From Parasulfuritortus sp049322515 (GTDB taxonomy: Bacteria > Pseudomonadota > Gammaproteobacteria > Burkholderiales > Thiobacillaceae), in the NCBI GenBank assembly GCA_049322515.1, contig JBMOQW010000025.1:144397-208396 (forward strand): a stretch of DNA of 64,000 nucleotides. Direction: 5' to 3'. A model generated the notes under the pieces. That model searched no databases and was not told the origin of the DNA. It saw nothing but the letters and a program-made list of their open reading frames with translations. Position numbers and translations under genes: made by a program. Below are positions 1 through 9,802 of this stretch, in pieces (position 1 is the first letter of the stretch; each line of letters starts with the position of its first letter).

Positions 1-279
1 ATGGAAGTGCTCGACATCGTCAAGTCGGCGATCGGCGCGCGTGACATCAAGGGCGACGACAAGATCGCCAAGGTCTCCATCGTCGGGGTCGGCATGCGTA
101 CCCATGCCGGGGTCGCCAGCAAGATGTTCAAGGCCCTGGCCGCCGAGAACATCAATATCCAGATGATCTCGACCTCGGAAATCAAGATTTCCGTGGTGGT
201 CGAGGACAAGTACATGGAGCTCGCCGTGCGCGCCCTGCACCAAGCCTTCGAACTGGACAAGGAACCCACCGCGGCCTGA
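1..279 (+). CDS. lysC: Aspartokinase, C-terminal ACT-domain fragment
   Basis: This is the last 92 residues of aspartate kinase, the enzyme that phosphorylates aspartate as the first step to lysine, threonine and methionine. The visible part is the regulatory ACT domain: VSIVGVGMRTHAGVASKMF followed by NINIQMISTSEIKISVVV is characteristic of the effector-binding fold that senses lysine or threonine. The catalytic domain lies left of the window, and the ATG at base 1 is only an internal codon. The gene ends with TGA and is followed by tRNA-Ser, an order I know from other betaproteobacteria. Identification is secure; the true start cannot be seen. Confidence 0.93.
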   Translation: MEVLDIVKSAIGARDIKGDDKIAKVSIVGVGMRTHAGVASKMFKALAAENINIQMISTSEIKISVVVEDKYMELAVRALHQAFELDKEPTAA

Positions 280-289
280 ACCCCCGCGA

Positions 290-318
290 TTGATTTTTAC
301 TGGCCGCGCGGGTATCCT
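290..318 (+). promoter_or_regulatory. Likely promoter of tRNA-Ser
   Basis: A TTGATT -35 (290-295) and a TATCCT -10 (313-318) are separated by 17 bases. They lie in the short gap between lysC and the tRNA, placing a start near 325, about 30 bases before the mature tRNA 5' end. Confidence 0.5.
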
Positions 319-354
319 GCCGGCCTCTCGCATCCGGTTCCCGGGCGCGAGAAT

Positions 355-447
355 GGAGACGTGGCCGAGTGGTCGAAGGCACTCCCCTGCTAAGGGAGCA
401 TCTGGGCAAAACCTGGATCGGAAGTTCGAATCTTCTCGTCTCCGCCA
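355..447 (+). tRNA. tRNA-Ser (anticodon GCT)
   Basis: The acceptor stem GGAGACG (355-361) pairs with CGTCTCC (437-443), followed by discriminator G and an encoded CCA. The anticodon stem CTCCC/GGGAG encloses loop CTGCTAA, so the anticodon at 389-391 is GCT, which reads AGC and AGT. The long variable arm between the anticodon stem and the GTTCGAATC T-loop region is typical of class II serine tRNAs. Confidence 0.96.
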
Positions 448-544
448 AATCATCCCCTGGCGTCGGCAATCCTCGTCGACGCACTTGCGCGCTGCCGTCT
501 TCGCGGCCAAGATAATCCGCCTCGCACTTTCATCGGAACGAAGC

Positions 545-2068
545 GTGACCCTGCCCGCCGACCGCGCCAACGGAATCCTGCTGCACCCCACCTCACTGCC
601 CGGCCTACATGGCTCCGGCGATCTCGGCCCCGAAGCCCATCGCTTCCTGGACTGGCTGCACAGCGCCGGCCAACGGCTCTGGCAGGTCTTGCCGCTGGGT
701 CCGGTCGGTCTCGGCAATTCTCCCTACATGGGCAGTTCGGCATTCGCCGGCAACCCACTCCTGGTCGATCTCGCCGCCCTCGGCCAGGCCGGCTGGCTGA
801 CCGCCGAGGAATTGCAGCCTCCTGTGACCAAGAATCCCTGCCGGATTGACTTCGAGACCTCCGGTCGCTACCGGATGGAACGCCTGCGAAGCGCCGCACG
901 GCGCTTCTTCGCCCAGGCCGACCGCGCCGCAATGCAGGCGTTCCAGGCCTTTGCCCAAGCTGAATCCGAGTGGTTAGACGACTACTGCCTGTTCATGGCC
1001 CTGGATGGCGAACATCCTGGGCAGACGTGGGACCGGTGGCCAGCCGCCCTGGCGACCCGCGAACCAAAAGCGCTCCAGGCGGCCCGTGCCCGGCTGGCCG
1101 GGGAATGCGATTTCTGGCGCTTCACCCAGTGGCAGTTCTTCCAGCAATGGCATGCCCTCAAGGCCCGCGCCCAAACCCTCGACATCCGGATCGTCGGCGA
1201 CGTGCCGATCTTTGTCGCCCACCATAGCGCCGACGTCTGGGCCCATCCCGAGCTGTTCGAACTCGATGCGCATGGCCGCCCAACGGTGGTCGCCGGGGTG
1301 CCCCCCGATTATTTCAGCGCCACCGGGCAACGCTGGGGCAACCCGCTGTTCCGCTGGGAGCGGCATCGGGTCGAGGGCTACCGCTGGTGGCGGGCACGCA
1401 TGGACCAGGCCCTGCGCCTGGCCGACATCGTCCGCATCGATCATTTCCGGGGTTTCGCCGCCCATTGGGAAATTCCCGCCGAGGCGCCCAATGCCATCGA
1501 AGGGCGCTGGGTCCCCGGCCCCGGGGCCGAGTTGTTCGAGGCGCTTCGCCAGGACCGGAGCGATCTGCCCATCATCGCCGAAGACCTGGGCATCATCACG
1601 CCCGATGTGGAAGCCCTGCGCGACCAGTTCGGCCTGCCCGGCATGCGCATCCTGCAGTTCGCCTTCTCCGGCCAGGCCGACCATGCCTATCTGCCGCACA
1701 ACTATCCGGCCAACACCGTTGCGTACACCGGTACCCATGACAACAACACCCTGCTCGGCTGGTGGCGCGATGCCCCCGAGCGCGAACGTGCCTTTGCCCA
1801 GCATTACCTCGGCAGCGACGGCCAGGCGATCCAATGGCCTTTCATGCGGGCCCTGTCGCAGTCGGTGGCCAATCACGTGATCTTCCCCATGCAGGATGTC
1901 CTTGAACTGGACGCCTCGGAACGCATGAACGTGCCTGGCGTGCCCCTGGACAACTGGGCCTGGCGTTTCGAATGGACGCAGGTGCCGTATTGGCTGGCGG
2001 CCGTGCTCAAGGACCTCGCGGCTGCTCACGGTCGCACCGCCTTCGATGGACTCAGGTTGCCGTCCTGA
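545..2068 (+). CDS. malQ: 4-alpha-glucanotransferase (amylomaltase, GH77)
   Basis: MalQ transfers glucan segments between maltodextrins and releases glucose, in the cytoplasm. The protein is 507 residues, normal for the family, and begins with the GH77 hallmark RANGILLHPTSLPG. Other GH77 signatures are VRIDHFRGF with the nucleophile Asp, IIAEDLG with the acid/base Glu, and YTGTHDNNT with the third catalytic Asp. I chose the GTG at 545 because an open frame upstream runs through the tRNA; a GGAAC-type weak ribosome site precedes it. It starts the glucan block of this window and presumably processes maltodextrin imported by the transporter downstream or released from glycogen. Confidence 0.95.
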   Translation: MTLPADRANGILLHPTSLPGLHGSGDLGPEAHRFLDWLHSAGQRLWQVLPLGPVGLGNSPYMGSSAFAGNPLLVDLAALGQAGWLTAEELQPPVTKNPCRIDFETSGRYRMERLRSAARRFFAQADRAAMQAFQAFAQAESEWLDDYCLFMALDGEHPGQTWDRWPAALATREPKALQAARARLAGECDFWRFTQWQFFQQWHALKARAQTLDIRIVGDVPIFVAHHSADVWAHPELFELDAHGRPTVVAGVPPDYFSATGQRWGNPLFRWERHRVEGYRWWRARMDQALRLADIVRIDHFRGFAAHWEIPAEAPNAIEGRWVPGPGAELFEALRQDRSDLPIIAEDLGIITPDVEALRDQFGLPGMRILQFAFSGQADHAYLPHNYPANTVAYTGTHDNNTLLGWWRDAPERERAFAQHYLGSDGQAIQWPFMRALSQSVANHVIFPMQDVLELDASERMNVPGVPLDNWAWRFEWTQVPYWLAAVLKDLAAAHGRTAFDGLRLPS

Positions 2069-2124
2069 TGACGACAGGGTTTTGTCGGTTGGTTTATACC
2101 ACCCGGATCGAACATGACAATCAT

Positions 2125-2148
2125 TCGATCCATGCCATAATGGATCGA
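2125..2148. promoter_or_regulatory. Perfect inverted repeat, candidate operator of the amylase/maltodextrin operon
   Basis: TCGATCCAT (2125-2133) and ATGGATCGA (2140-2148) are a perfect 9-base dyad around a 6-base spacer. A -10-like CATAAT (2136-2141) sits inside it. It lies in the 153-base gap between malQ and the amylase gene, where a repressor site would be expected. No regulator gene for it is visible nearby. Confidence 0.45.
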
Positions 2149-2221
2149 CTATTTGTCGACCAACCATCAGTGCCGACGAGACACAACAATATGTCATCCT
2201 GACCGTGGAGACCGGCAAGGC

Positions 2222-3784
2222 ATGAATCATCGTCATCAGCAGTCCAGCTTGGGGAAACGGGCATTGCTCCGACCCGCGTTCCCACGCCTCCTCCTGACCA
2301 CCGCGCTGTTCGCCTTGGCCGCACTCCCGGCCCACGCGGAACTTGCCTCGGACTGGCGTGCCGACATTCTCTATTTCGTGCTCATCGACCGTTTCGCGGA
2401 TGGCGACAAAAGCAACAACGCCCGTGTCGAACGGCGCAACCCCGGGGGCTACCATGGTGGCGACCTCAAGGGTCTGACCGGCCAGCTCGACGAGCTGGCC
2501 GATCTGGGCATCACCGCGCTCTGGATCAACCCGGTCCAGAAACAGATGCCGCGTGGCCTCCCGGCCCAGGCGCCGGCCAAGCTGGGGGTCGGCGAATTCA
2601 GCCACTGGGGGTTCCACGGCTACTGGATCGACGATTTCCAGGCGATGGAGCCGCAGTTCGGCAGCCGCGACGACCTCAAGACCCTGGTCGACGAAGCCCA
2701 CAAGCGTGGCATCAAGGTCCTGCTCGACGTGGTCTATAACCATTCCGGCTACGGCTCGCCCTATCGCCAACGCAAGACAGCCGACGGCCAGGACTGGATG
2801 CGCTTCGGCGAGGGCAACTGCGAGATCGACCCGGTCACCTGTGCCGTCGGCGGCCTGCCCGATTTCCGCACCGAACTGCCCGAGGTGCGCAAGTACCTGC
2901 TCGACGCCAATCTCGAACTGGCGAAATACGCTGGCGTGGACGGCTTCCGGCTCGACACCTACAAGCACGTCGAGCGCGATTTCTGGCGCGAGCATCGCGC
3001 CCGCACCCGGGCGGAACTGCGGCCGGATTTCTTCCTGCTCGCCGAGCACTGGGGCGGCACCGCCAGTTCGCTCGACCCCTTCTTCGCCCGTGACGAGGTC
3101 GATGCCGGCTTCGACTTCAGCTTCAAGGGCAGTTGCGAAGCCTTTGTCCAGAAACGTGGCCGCGCCGTGGCCTTCGGCAGCTACCTCGGCAAGCGCCACG
3201 CGGTCCGGCCCGGCTATCTGGTCTCCCATTATCTTTCCAGCCACGACGAGCCGATGGCGCTCGCCAACCTCGGCCGGGACAAGGACAAGTTCCGACTCTG
3301 CGTGGCCGTGCAGATGACCTCGCTCGGCCTGCCAATGATCTATTACGGCGAGGAAGTCGGCCGGGGCGGCAGCGAATGGCCGCTCAACCGCAACGACATG
3401 CCCTGGGGCGAGCGCGATGTGCTGCCCGGCAAGGGCATCGCCCGCGATGCGTCCCTGCGCGACTACTACAAGCGCCTGATCCTCCTGCGCAAGACCCATC
3501 CCGCCCTGACCCGGGGCGATTTCCAGCTCCTCACCGGGCCGCAGGACCCCGACCTCAGCTATGTCCGCCAGGATCCGGACAGCCCGGATCGGATCTTGGT
3601 GGTCGCCAACCGGGAAGCCACGCCACTCAAGGTCAGTCACGCCTTGCCCGCAGCCTGGGCGGGCAGCCGGCTGGCCGATGCCGAATCCGGCGAGACGATC
3701 GCCGTCGCCGACGGCCGCTTCGAAGTCACCGTGCCGGCGAAGTCCGCGCGCATATTCCTGTCCATTTCGCCGGAGGCCCCCTGA
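2222..3784 (+). CDS. Exported alpha-amylase family glycoside hydrolase (GH13)
   Basis: A 520-residue GH13 enzyme expected to hydrolyse alpha-1,4-glucans outside the cytoplasm. A signal peptide of about 39 residues ends in LAALPAHA. The four GH13 regions are visible: DVVYNHSG; GFRLDTYKH with the nucleophile Asp near residue 244; FLLAEHW with the acid/base Glu near 275; and LSSHDEP with the third Asp near 342. The ATG at 2222 is chosen because a TTG further upstream would add 23 residues before the signal peptide. The stop is one base before the malK start, so hydrolase and importer are probably co-transcribed. Exact specificity (amylase, cyclomaltodextrinase or neopullulanase) cannot be told from motifs. 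Confidence 0.9.
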   Translation: MNHRHQQSSLGKRALLRPAFPRLLLTTALFALAALPAHAELASDWRADILYFVLIDRFADGDKSNNARVERRNPGGYHGGDLKGLTGQLDELADLGITALWINPVQKQMPRGLPAQAPAKLGVGEFSHWGFHGYWIDDFQAMEPQFGSRDDLKTLVDEAHKRGIKVLLDVVYNHSGYGSPYRQRKTADGQDWMRFGEGNCEIDPVTCAVGGLPDFRTELPEVRKYLLDANLELAKYAGVDGFRLDTYKHVERDFWREHRARTRAELRPDFFLLAEHWGGTASSLDPFFARDEVDAGFDFSFKGSCEAFVQKRGRAVAFGSYLGKRHAVRPGYLVSHYLSSHDEPMALANLGRDKDKFRLCVAVQMTSLGLPMIYYGEEVGRGGSEWPLNRNDMPWGERDVLPGKGIARDASLRDYYKRLILLRKTHPALTRGDFQLLTGPQDPDLSYVRQDPDSPDRILVVANREATPLKVSHALPAAWAGSRLADAESGETIAVADGRFEVTVPAKSARIFLSISPEAP

Positions 3785-3785
3785 C

Positions 3786-4907
<1,122 letters not shown>

Positions 4908-4933
4908 CCCACGCATTCGACGAGGAGAATGAA

Positions 4934-6154
4934 ATGACACATCGACTGGGCCAATTCCTCATTGCCTGTGCCCTCACGCTCGGCTTCGCTGCCGGCCCGG
5001 CCACGGCCGACACCCTGACCGTCTGGCATGCCTACCGGGGCGACGAGAAGGACGCCTTCGAGAAAGTGGTGAAAAGCTACGAGGCCAGGAACCAGGGTAC
5101 CAAAGTAGAGGTCCTGGCCATTCCCTACGACGCCTATGCCGACAAGATCAGCGCGGCGGTGCCGCGTGGCAAGGGGCCGGACGTGTTCATCTATGCCCAG
5201 GACCGCCTGGGCGGCTGGATCGAATCCGGCAAGACCGTCGAGCCGATCGACTTCTTCCTCGACAAGCCGACCCAGGCCCAGTTCCTGCCCGGCATGCTCG
5301 ACGCCATGACCTACAAGGGCTCGGTGTACGGCCTGCCGATCAACTACAAGATGATCACCCTGATCTACAACAAGGCCTTGGTGAAAGCGCCGCCCAAGTC
5401 CAGCACCGAACTGGTCAAACTGGCCAAGAGCCTGACTCAGGCCAGTTCCGGTCGCTATGGCCTTGCCTACTGGTATACCAACTTCTATTTCCACGCTGCC
5501 CTGATGAACGCCTTCGGTGGGCGCGTGTTCGACGCCAACGGCAAGCTGGTGCTCAACTCACCGCAGAACATCAAGGCCATCGAGCAGATGATGCAGTGGT
5601 ACAAGAAGGACACCATCCTGCCGCCCGAGCCGTCCGAAGCCCTGGTCGCCTCGCTGTTCAACGAAGGCAAGGCCGCCATGGTGTTCAACGGCCCCTGGTT
5701 CGTCGGCGAAATCTCACCCAAGGTCGACTTCGGCCTGGCGCCGCTCCCGGTCATCGATGGCGCCGGCAAGAAGCCGATGAAACCCTGGGTGACCATCGAA
5801 GGCGCCTATGTCTCGGCCGCCTCCAAGCAAAAGGACAAGGCCTACGATTTCGCCAAGTACCTCACCTCCGATGAAGCCGGTCTGATCCTGGCCCTGGAAG
5901 GCCGCCAGCTGCACACCAACAAGGGCATCTATGCCGACAAGCGGGTAGCCGGCGACCGCGTCCTGAAGGCTTTCCACGACCAACTGGCCAATGCCGAGCC
6001 GATGCCCAACCGGGCCGAGATGACCATGGTCTGGTCGCCCGCCACCACCGCCATGAACAAGATCACCAAGGGCAGCGCGACCCCTCAGGCAGCCTTGAAG
6101 GAAGCCGCCGCGAACATCCAGAAGGGCATCGACGCCCTGCGCAAGACCCGCTGA
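4934..6154 (+). CDS. malE: Maltose/maltodextrin-type periplasmic binding protein
   Basis: A 406-residue solute-binding protein of family 1. The signal peptide ends near GPATADTLTVWHAY; mature binding proteins of this family commonly start with a TLTVWH strand. Motifs such as VPRGKGPDVFIYAQDRLGGW and GKAAMVFNGPWFVGEI match the MalE-like group. A GAGGAG ribosome site lies 8 bases before the ATG. Position between malK and the permeases and the presence of MalQ and amylase upstream suggest maltodextrin as ligand; this is inferred from context. Confidence 0.9.
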   Translation: MTHRLGQFLIACALTLGFAAGPATADTLTVWHAYRGDEKDAFEKVVKSYEARNQGTKVEVLAIPYDAYADKISAAVPRGKGPDVFIYAQDRLGGWIESGKTVEPIDFFLDKPTQAQFLPGMLDAMTYKGSVYGLPINYKMITLIYNKALVKAPPKSSTELVKLAKSLTQASSGRYGLAYWYTNFYFHAALMNAFGGRVFDANGKLVLNSPQNIKAIEQMMQWYKKDTILPPEPSEALVASLFNEGKAAMVFNGPWFVGEISPKVDFGLAPLPVIDGAGKKPMKPWVTIEGAYVSAASKQKDKAYDFAKYLTSDEAGLILALEGRQLHTNKGIYADKRVAGDRVLKAFHDQLANAEPMPNRAEMTMVWSPATTAMNKITKGSATPQAALKEAAANIQKGIDALRKTR

Positions 6155-6167
6155 GCACGGCACGTCC

Positions 6168-8063
6168 ATGTCGCTGCCGCGCTGGCTGACCCAATCCCAC
6201 GCCGTGGGCCTTGCCCTGGCGCTGGGCATGGTGCTGGCGCTCACCGCCTGGCTGTTCGCCGACGCCGAGCGCGACCAGCGTACCCGCTTCGAGCAACGCC
6301 AGGTCCTGGTCGAGGCCAATGCCCTGGCCGACATCCTGGCCCGTGCCGCGCCGGAGGCCGTGGCCGGCCTGATGAACGACTGGCGTGCCCGCGAACCCGG
6401 GCATGAATCGGCCATCCTGGTCGGTGGCATGGAACTGCTCGGATCCACCCGACCGGAAGATGGCGCACCGCGCCGCCTGGTTCGCGAGGAAAAACCGCTG
6501 TTCGACCTGGCCAACCAGATTCGCTCGGCCCGTGAGACCAACCTGGGCGAGGAAGTCGTGCGCAAGAAGCTGGTCCAGTTCGAGGCCCAGCCTGGCGGCG
6601 CCTATCTGGTCACCGTGCCCTATCTGGCGCAGGGCGAGTTCGCCGGCATCCTCCAGGTCCGCATGCAGCCGGCGCCGCCCGCCTCGCCATCCGCTGGCCT
6701 GGGCGCCCTGCCCCTCTGGCTGATCGCCCTGGTGGCCGGCCTGTTCCTGCGCTCGCGCCAGGAATCCGGCATCGATCTCGGCAAGCTGGGCGCCGTGGCC
6801 CTGTTCATCGGCCTGGCGCTGTTCCATCAGCACCAGCGCATGCAGGCCTTCGAGGCCGCCGATCAGGCCGCGACCGCCCAGGTCGCCGAGGCCGTGCGCC
6901 AGGCCTCGGCCCATTTCGGGGCCCAGGCGGCCGGCTCGGCCAGCCCCTGGGATACCGACGCCTACCTGCGCCCGCTCAATGTGGTGCAAGGCGACGGCCA
7001 GATCGTCGAAGCCGAGCGGATTCGTCGTCTCGACGAGCAAACCCGATTGTTCCAGCGCAGCCTGTGGGCGGTGACCGGGCTCGGGCTCGCTGTCCTGCTG
7101 CTGTTCCTGTTCGGTTTTGTCCGGCGCGGCGTCCAGACCCTGCGCCAGCACGCCGATGCCTACGCCTACGTGGCGCCGGCCATGGTCGGCATGCTGGTCC
7201 TGGTGTTCTTCCCGTTCCTGTACGGGATCACCCTGGCCTTCACCGACACCACCCTGTTCAACGAGTCGCTGCCGTTCTCGGAACGCTGGATCGGGCTCGA
7301 CAACTTCGCCGCCATCCTGGGCGATTTCAACCTGTACGAACGCGGCCCGGACGGCCTCATCTGGAATTACCAGAATTTCTACTGGACCCTGATGGTGACG
7401 GTGATCTGGACGATCACCAACGTCGCCATCGGCGTCAGCCTCGGCTTCATCCTGGCCATGGTGCTCAATACCGAGGACCTGCGCGGGCGGGCCATCTACC
7501 GGGTCCTGCTGATCCTGCCCTGGGCCATTCCGAACTACATCACCGCCCTGGTCTGGCGTGGCATGTTCCACCCCCAGTTCGGGGTCATCAACCAGTTCCT
7601 GCAGATGATCGGCATGGCCCCGGTGGCCTGGTTCGACGGCGTGGTGAGCAGCTTCATGACCGGCCTGGTCACCAACGGCTGGCTGTCCTTCCCGTTCATG
7701 ATGGTGGTCATCCTCGGGGCCCTGCAATCGATCCCCAAGGACATGTACGAAGCCGCCGAGGTCGAGGGCGCCAGCCGCTGGCAGCGCCTGCGCCACATCA
7801 CCCTGCCGCTGCTCAAGCCGACCCTGATCCCGGCTATCGTCCTGTCGGTCGTCTGGACCTTCAACATGTTCAACATCATCTTCCTGGTCTCGGGTGGCGA
7901 ACCAGCCGGCGCCAACGAGATCCTGATCACCAAGGCCTACAAGATCGCCTTCGAGAACTACCAGTACGCCTACGCGGCCGCCTACTCCACGGTTATCTTC
8001 ATCATCCTGCTGGTGTACGGCTTCTTCCAGACCCGGATCACCAAAGCCACGGAGTCGTTCTGA
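6168..8063 (+). CDS. malF: MalF-type ABC permease with an extra N-terminal extracytoplasmic domain
   Basis: A 631-residue inner-membrane permease, about 100 residues longer than E. coli MalF. The C-terminal half is a standard importer permease: APAMVGMLVLVFFPFLYGITLAF, then the cytoplasmic EAA loop EAAEVEGASRWQRLRHITLP. The N-terminal half is different: one membrane segment (about residues 12-30), then a mostly soluble stretch of roughly 130 residues (ADAERDQRTRFEQRQ onward), two further hydrophobic segments (about 180-225), a second soluble stretch and another membrane segment near 295-318. This arrangement resembles the sensory part of a membrane receptor more than the MalF P2 loop. It may hold the binding protein or sense substrate; I cannot tell which. 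Confidence 0.87.
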   Translation: MSLPRWLTQSHAVGLALALGMVLALTAWLFADAERDQRTRFEQRQVLVEANALADILARAAPEAVAGLMNDWRAREPGHESAILVGGMELLGSTRPEDGAPRRLVREEKPLFDLANQIRSARETNLGEEVVRKKLVQFEAQPGGAYLVTVPYLAQGEFAGILQVRMQPAPPASPSAGLGALPLWLIALVAGLFLRSRQESGIDLGKLGAVALFIGLALFHQHQRMQAFEAADQAATAQVAEAVRQASAHFGAQAAGSASPWDTDAYLRPLNVVQGDGQIVEAERIRRLDEQTRLFQRSLWAVTGLGLAVLLLFLFGFVRRGVQTLRQHADAYAYVAPAMVGMLVLVFFPFLYGITLAFTDTTLFNESLPFSERWIGLDNFAAILGDFNLYERGPDGLIWNYQNFYWTLMVTVIWTITNVAIGVSLGFILAMVLNTEDLRGRAIYRVLLILPWAIPNYITALVWRGMFHPQFGVINQFLQMIGMAPVAWFDGVVSSFMTGLVTNGWLSFPFMMVVILGALQSIPKDMYEAAEVEGASRWQRLRHITLPLLKPTLIPAIVLSVVWTFNMFNIIFLVSGGEPAGANEILITKAYKIAFENYQYAYAAAYSTVIFIILLVYGFFQTRITKATESF

Positions 8064-8064
8064 C

Positions 8065-8940
8065 ATGGCCGACACCCTGCGCCCGAAGAACCACGTCCTG
8101 ATCCACGTCGGGCTGATCAGCTTCACCCTGCTATCGATTTATCCGGTGCTCTGGGTGCTGGCCCTGGCCTTCTCCGGACAGCAGAGCGTCGGCATCGTCG
8201 ACCTGCCCCAGGATCCGACCTTCTACGACCGCCTGCGCGCCATCCTGCCGATCCCGGCGCAGTTTTCGCTGACCAATTTCACCGAGGTGTGGACCGAGCA
8301 GTCCTTCGGCCGCTGGCTCTGGAACAGCGCGGTGATCTCGTTCATGACCACCATCCTGGGCGTGTTCCTGGCCTGCACCGCGGCCTACGCCTTTTCCCGC
8401 TTCCGTTTTCCAGGCCGCAACGCCGGCATGCTCATGTTCCTGGTTTCGCAGATGTTCCCGGGCACCCTGATGCTGATCCCGCTATTCATCATCATCGTCA
8501 AGTGGCTGGGCCTGGGCAACACTTACATCGGCCTGGTGATCGTCTATGCGACCACCGCGATCCCGTTCTGCGTCTGGATGCTGAAGGGTTATTTCGACAC
8601 CATCCCGATCGACATCGAGGAGTCGGCCCTGATCGACGGGGCCTCCCGGCAGGTCATCTTCTTCCGCATCATCCTGCCCTTGGCCAAGCCGGCCATCGCC
8701 ATCACGGCGCTGTTCTCATTCATGACTGCATGGAACGAATTCATCCTGGCCTCGGTGTTCATGGAAGCCGAAAGCAACTACACCGCGCCGGTCGGCCTGC
8801 GCTTTTTTGTCGGCGGTTTTTCATCACAATGGGGGTATTTCGCGGCGGGTTCGGTCATCGTGTCCCTGCCGGTAGTGCTATTGTTCTTGTATCTGCAGAA
8901 GTATCTGATTTCTGGTTTGACGGCGGGCAGCGTGAAATAG
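8065..8940 (+). CDS. malG: MalG-type ABC permease
   Basis: The second permease of the maltodextrin importer, 291 residues, about the length of E. coli MalG. It has six predicted membrane segments and the EAA loop EESALIDGASRQVIFFRIILP that docks on MalK. The ATG follows the malF stop by one base. A C-terminal LISGLTAGSVK tail matches the MalG family, whose end inserts toward the translocation path. Confidence 0.92.
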   Translation: MADTLRPKNHVLIHVGLISFTLLSIYPVLWVLALAFSGQQSVGIVDLPQDPTFYDRLRAILPIPAQFSLTNFTEVWTEQSFGRWLWNSAVISFMTTILGVFLACTAAYAFSRFRFPGRNAGMLMFLVSQMFPGTLMLIPLFIIIVKWLGLGNTYIGLVIVYATTAIPFCVWMLKGYFDTIPIDIEESALIDGASRQVIFFRIILPLAKPAIAITALFSFMTAWNEFILASVFMEAESNYTAPVGLRFFVGGFSSQWGYFAAGSVIVSLPVVLLFLYLQKYLISGLTAGSVK

Positions 8941-8988
8941 CCTTACGCGCCCGCTGTCGATGTCATGACAATTCAACGAGGAGCAACC

Positions 8989-9771
8989 ATGAAGCAGAAG
9001 ACCCTGATCCACGCCCTGGCCCTGGCCACCGGCATCCTGTTCGCGGCCTCCGCCCAGGCGGTCGAATTCACCGACGCGCGCGGCGACGACAACGGGCCAG
9101 GCAACTACACCTACCCCACCGATGGGGTTTACAAGGCAGGCTCCTTCGACTTGACTAAGTTCACCGCCAAGAAGAAGGGCAACCAGGTCGAGTTCGCGAT
9201 CGACGTCAACAGCGCCCTGGAAGATCCCTGGGGCATGGGGGTCGGCTTCGCCGTGCAGATGGCCTTCGTCTTCATCAAAAACAAGGACGGCGGCCACAGT
9301 GAGGGGTTGCCCGGCCTCAATGTCCAGTTTGCGCCTGGCCACGAGTGGAACAAGGTGGTCGTCCTGTCGCCGCAGAAAAAGGGGCGGGTGGTCGGCGAAG
9401 CCAAGTCCAAGGCCGCCAAGATGGCGGACGACATCGTGGTGCCCAACCTGACCCGGGGCAGCAGCCGCACCATCAAGGCCAGCGTGCCGCTGGCCGAGCT
9501 GGGTGGGGACGGCAATGTCGACGGCTGGTCCTTCCAGGTGGTCATGCAATCGAACGAAGGCTTCCCCGCCGAAGGCGACCTGCTCACCCGCAAGGTGAAC
9601 GAATACGAAGGCCAGCACCGCTGGGGCGGTGGTACCGACGGTGACTGCGACCCGCACGTGATCGACCTGATCGAATCGGCGGACGCCAGTCAGAAGGACA
9701 TGCTGGCCTACACCTGCGGCGCCGATGGCAAGGCCGAAAAGATGGCCACGCTGAAGATGATCAAGAAATAA
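8989..9771 (+). CDS. Secreted glucodextranase C-terminal-like (DOMON-type) glucan-binding protein
   Basis: A 260-residue protein with a clear signal peptide ending in FAASAQAVEF. After it comes FTDARGDDNGPGNYTYP and then SFDLTKFTAKKKGNQVEF, the pattern of the non-catalytic C-terminal module of glucodextranase (Pfam Glucodextran_C), a beta-sandwich that binds glucans or the surface. No catalytic domain is present: the module is the whole protein. A CNxACGAGG-free but good GAGGAG site precedes the ATG at 8989. It lies 48 bases after malG and 31 bases before a beta-barrel gene, so it is probably part of glucan capture for the importer. Family known, role here inferred. Confidence 0.75.
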   Translation: MKQKTLIHALALATGILFAASAQAVEFTDARGDDNGPGNYTYPTDGVYKAGSFDLTKFTAKKKGNQVEFAIDVNSALEDPWGMGVGFAVQMAFVFIKNKDGGHSEGLPGLNVQFAPGHEWNKVVVLSPQKKGRVVGEAKSKAAKMADDIVVPNLTRGSSRTIKASVPLAELGGDGNVDGWSFQVVMQSNEGFPAEGDLLTRKVNEYEGQHRWGGGTDGDCDPHVIDLIESADASQKDMLAYTCGADGKAEKMATLKMIKK

Positions 9772-9802
9772 CCCTGCTAGTCCCCGCTTAGGAGAGAACA
9801 CA

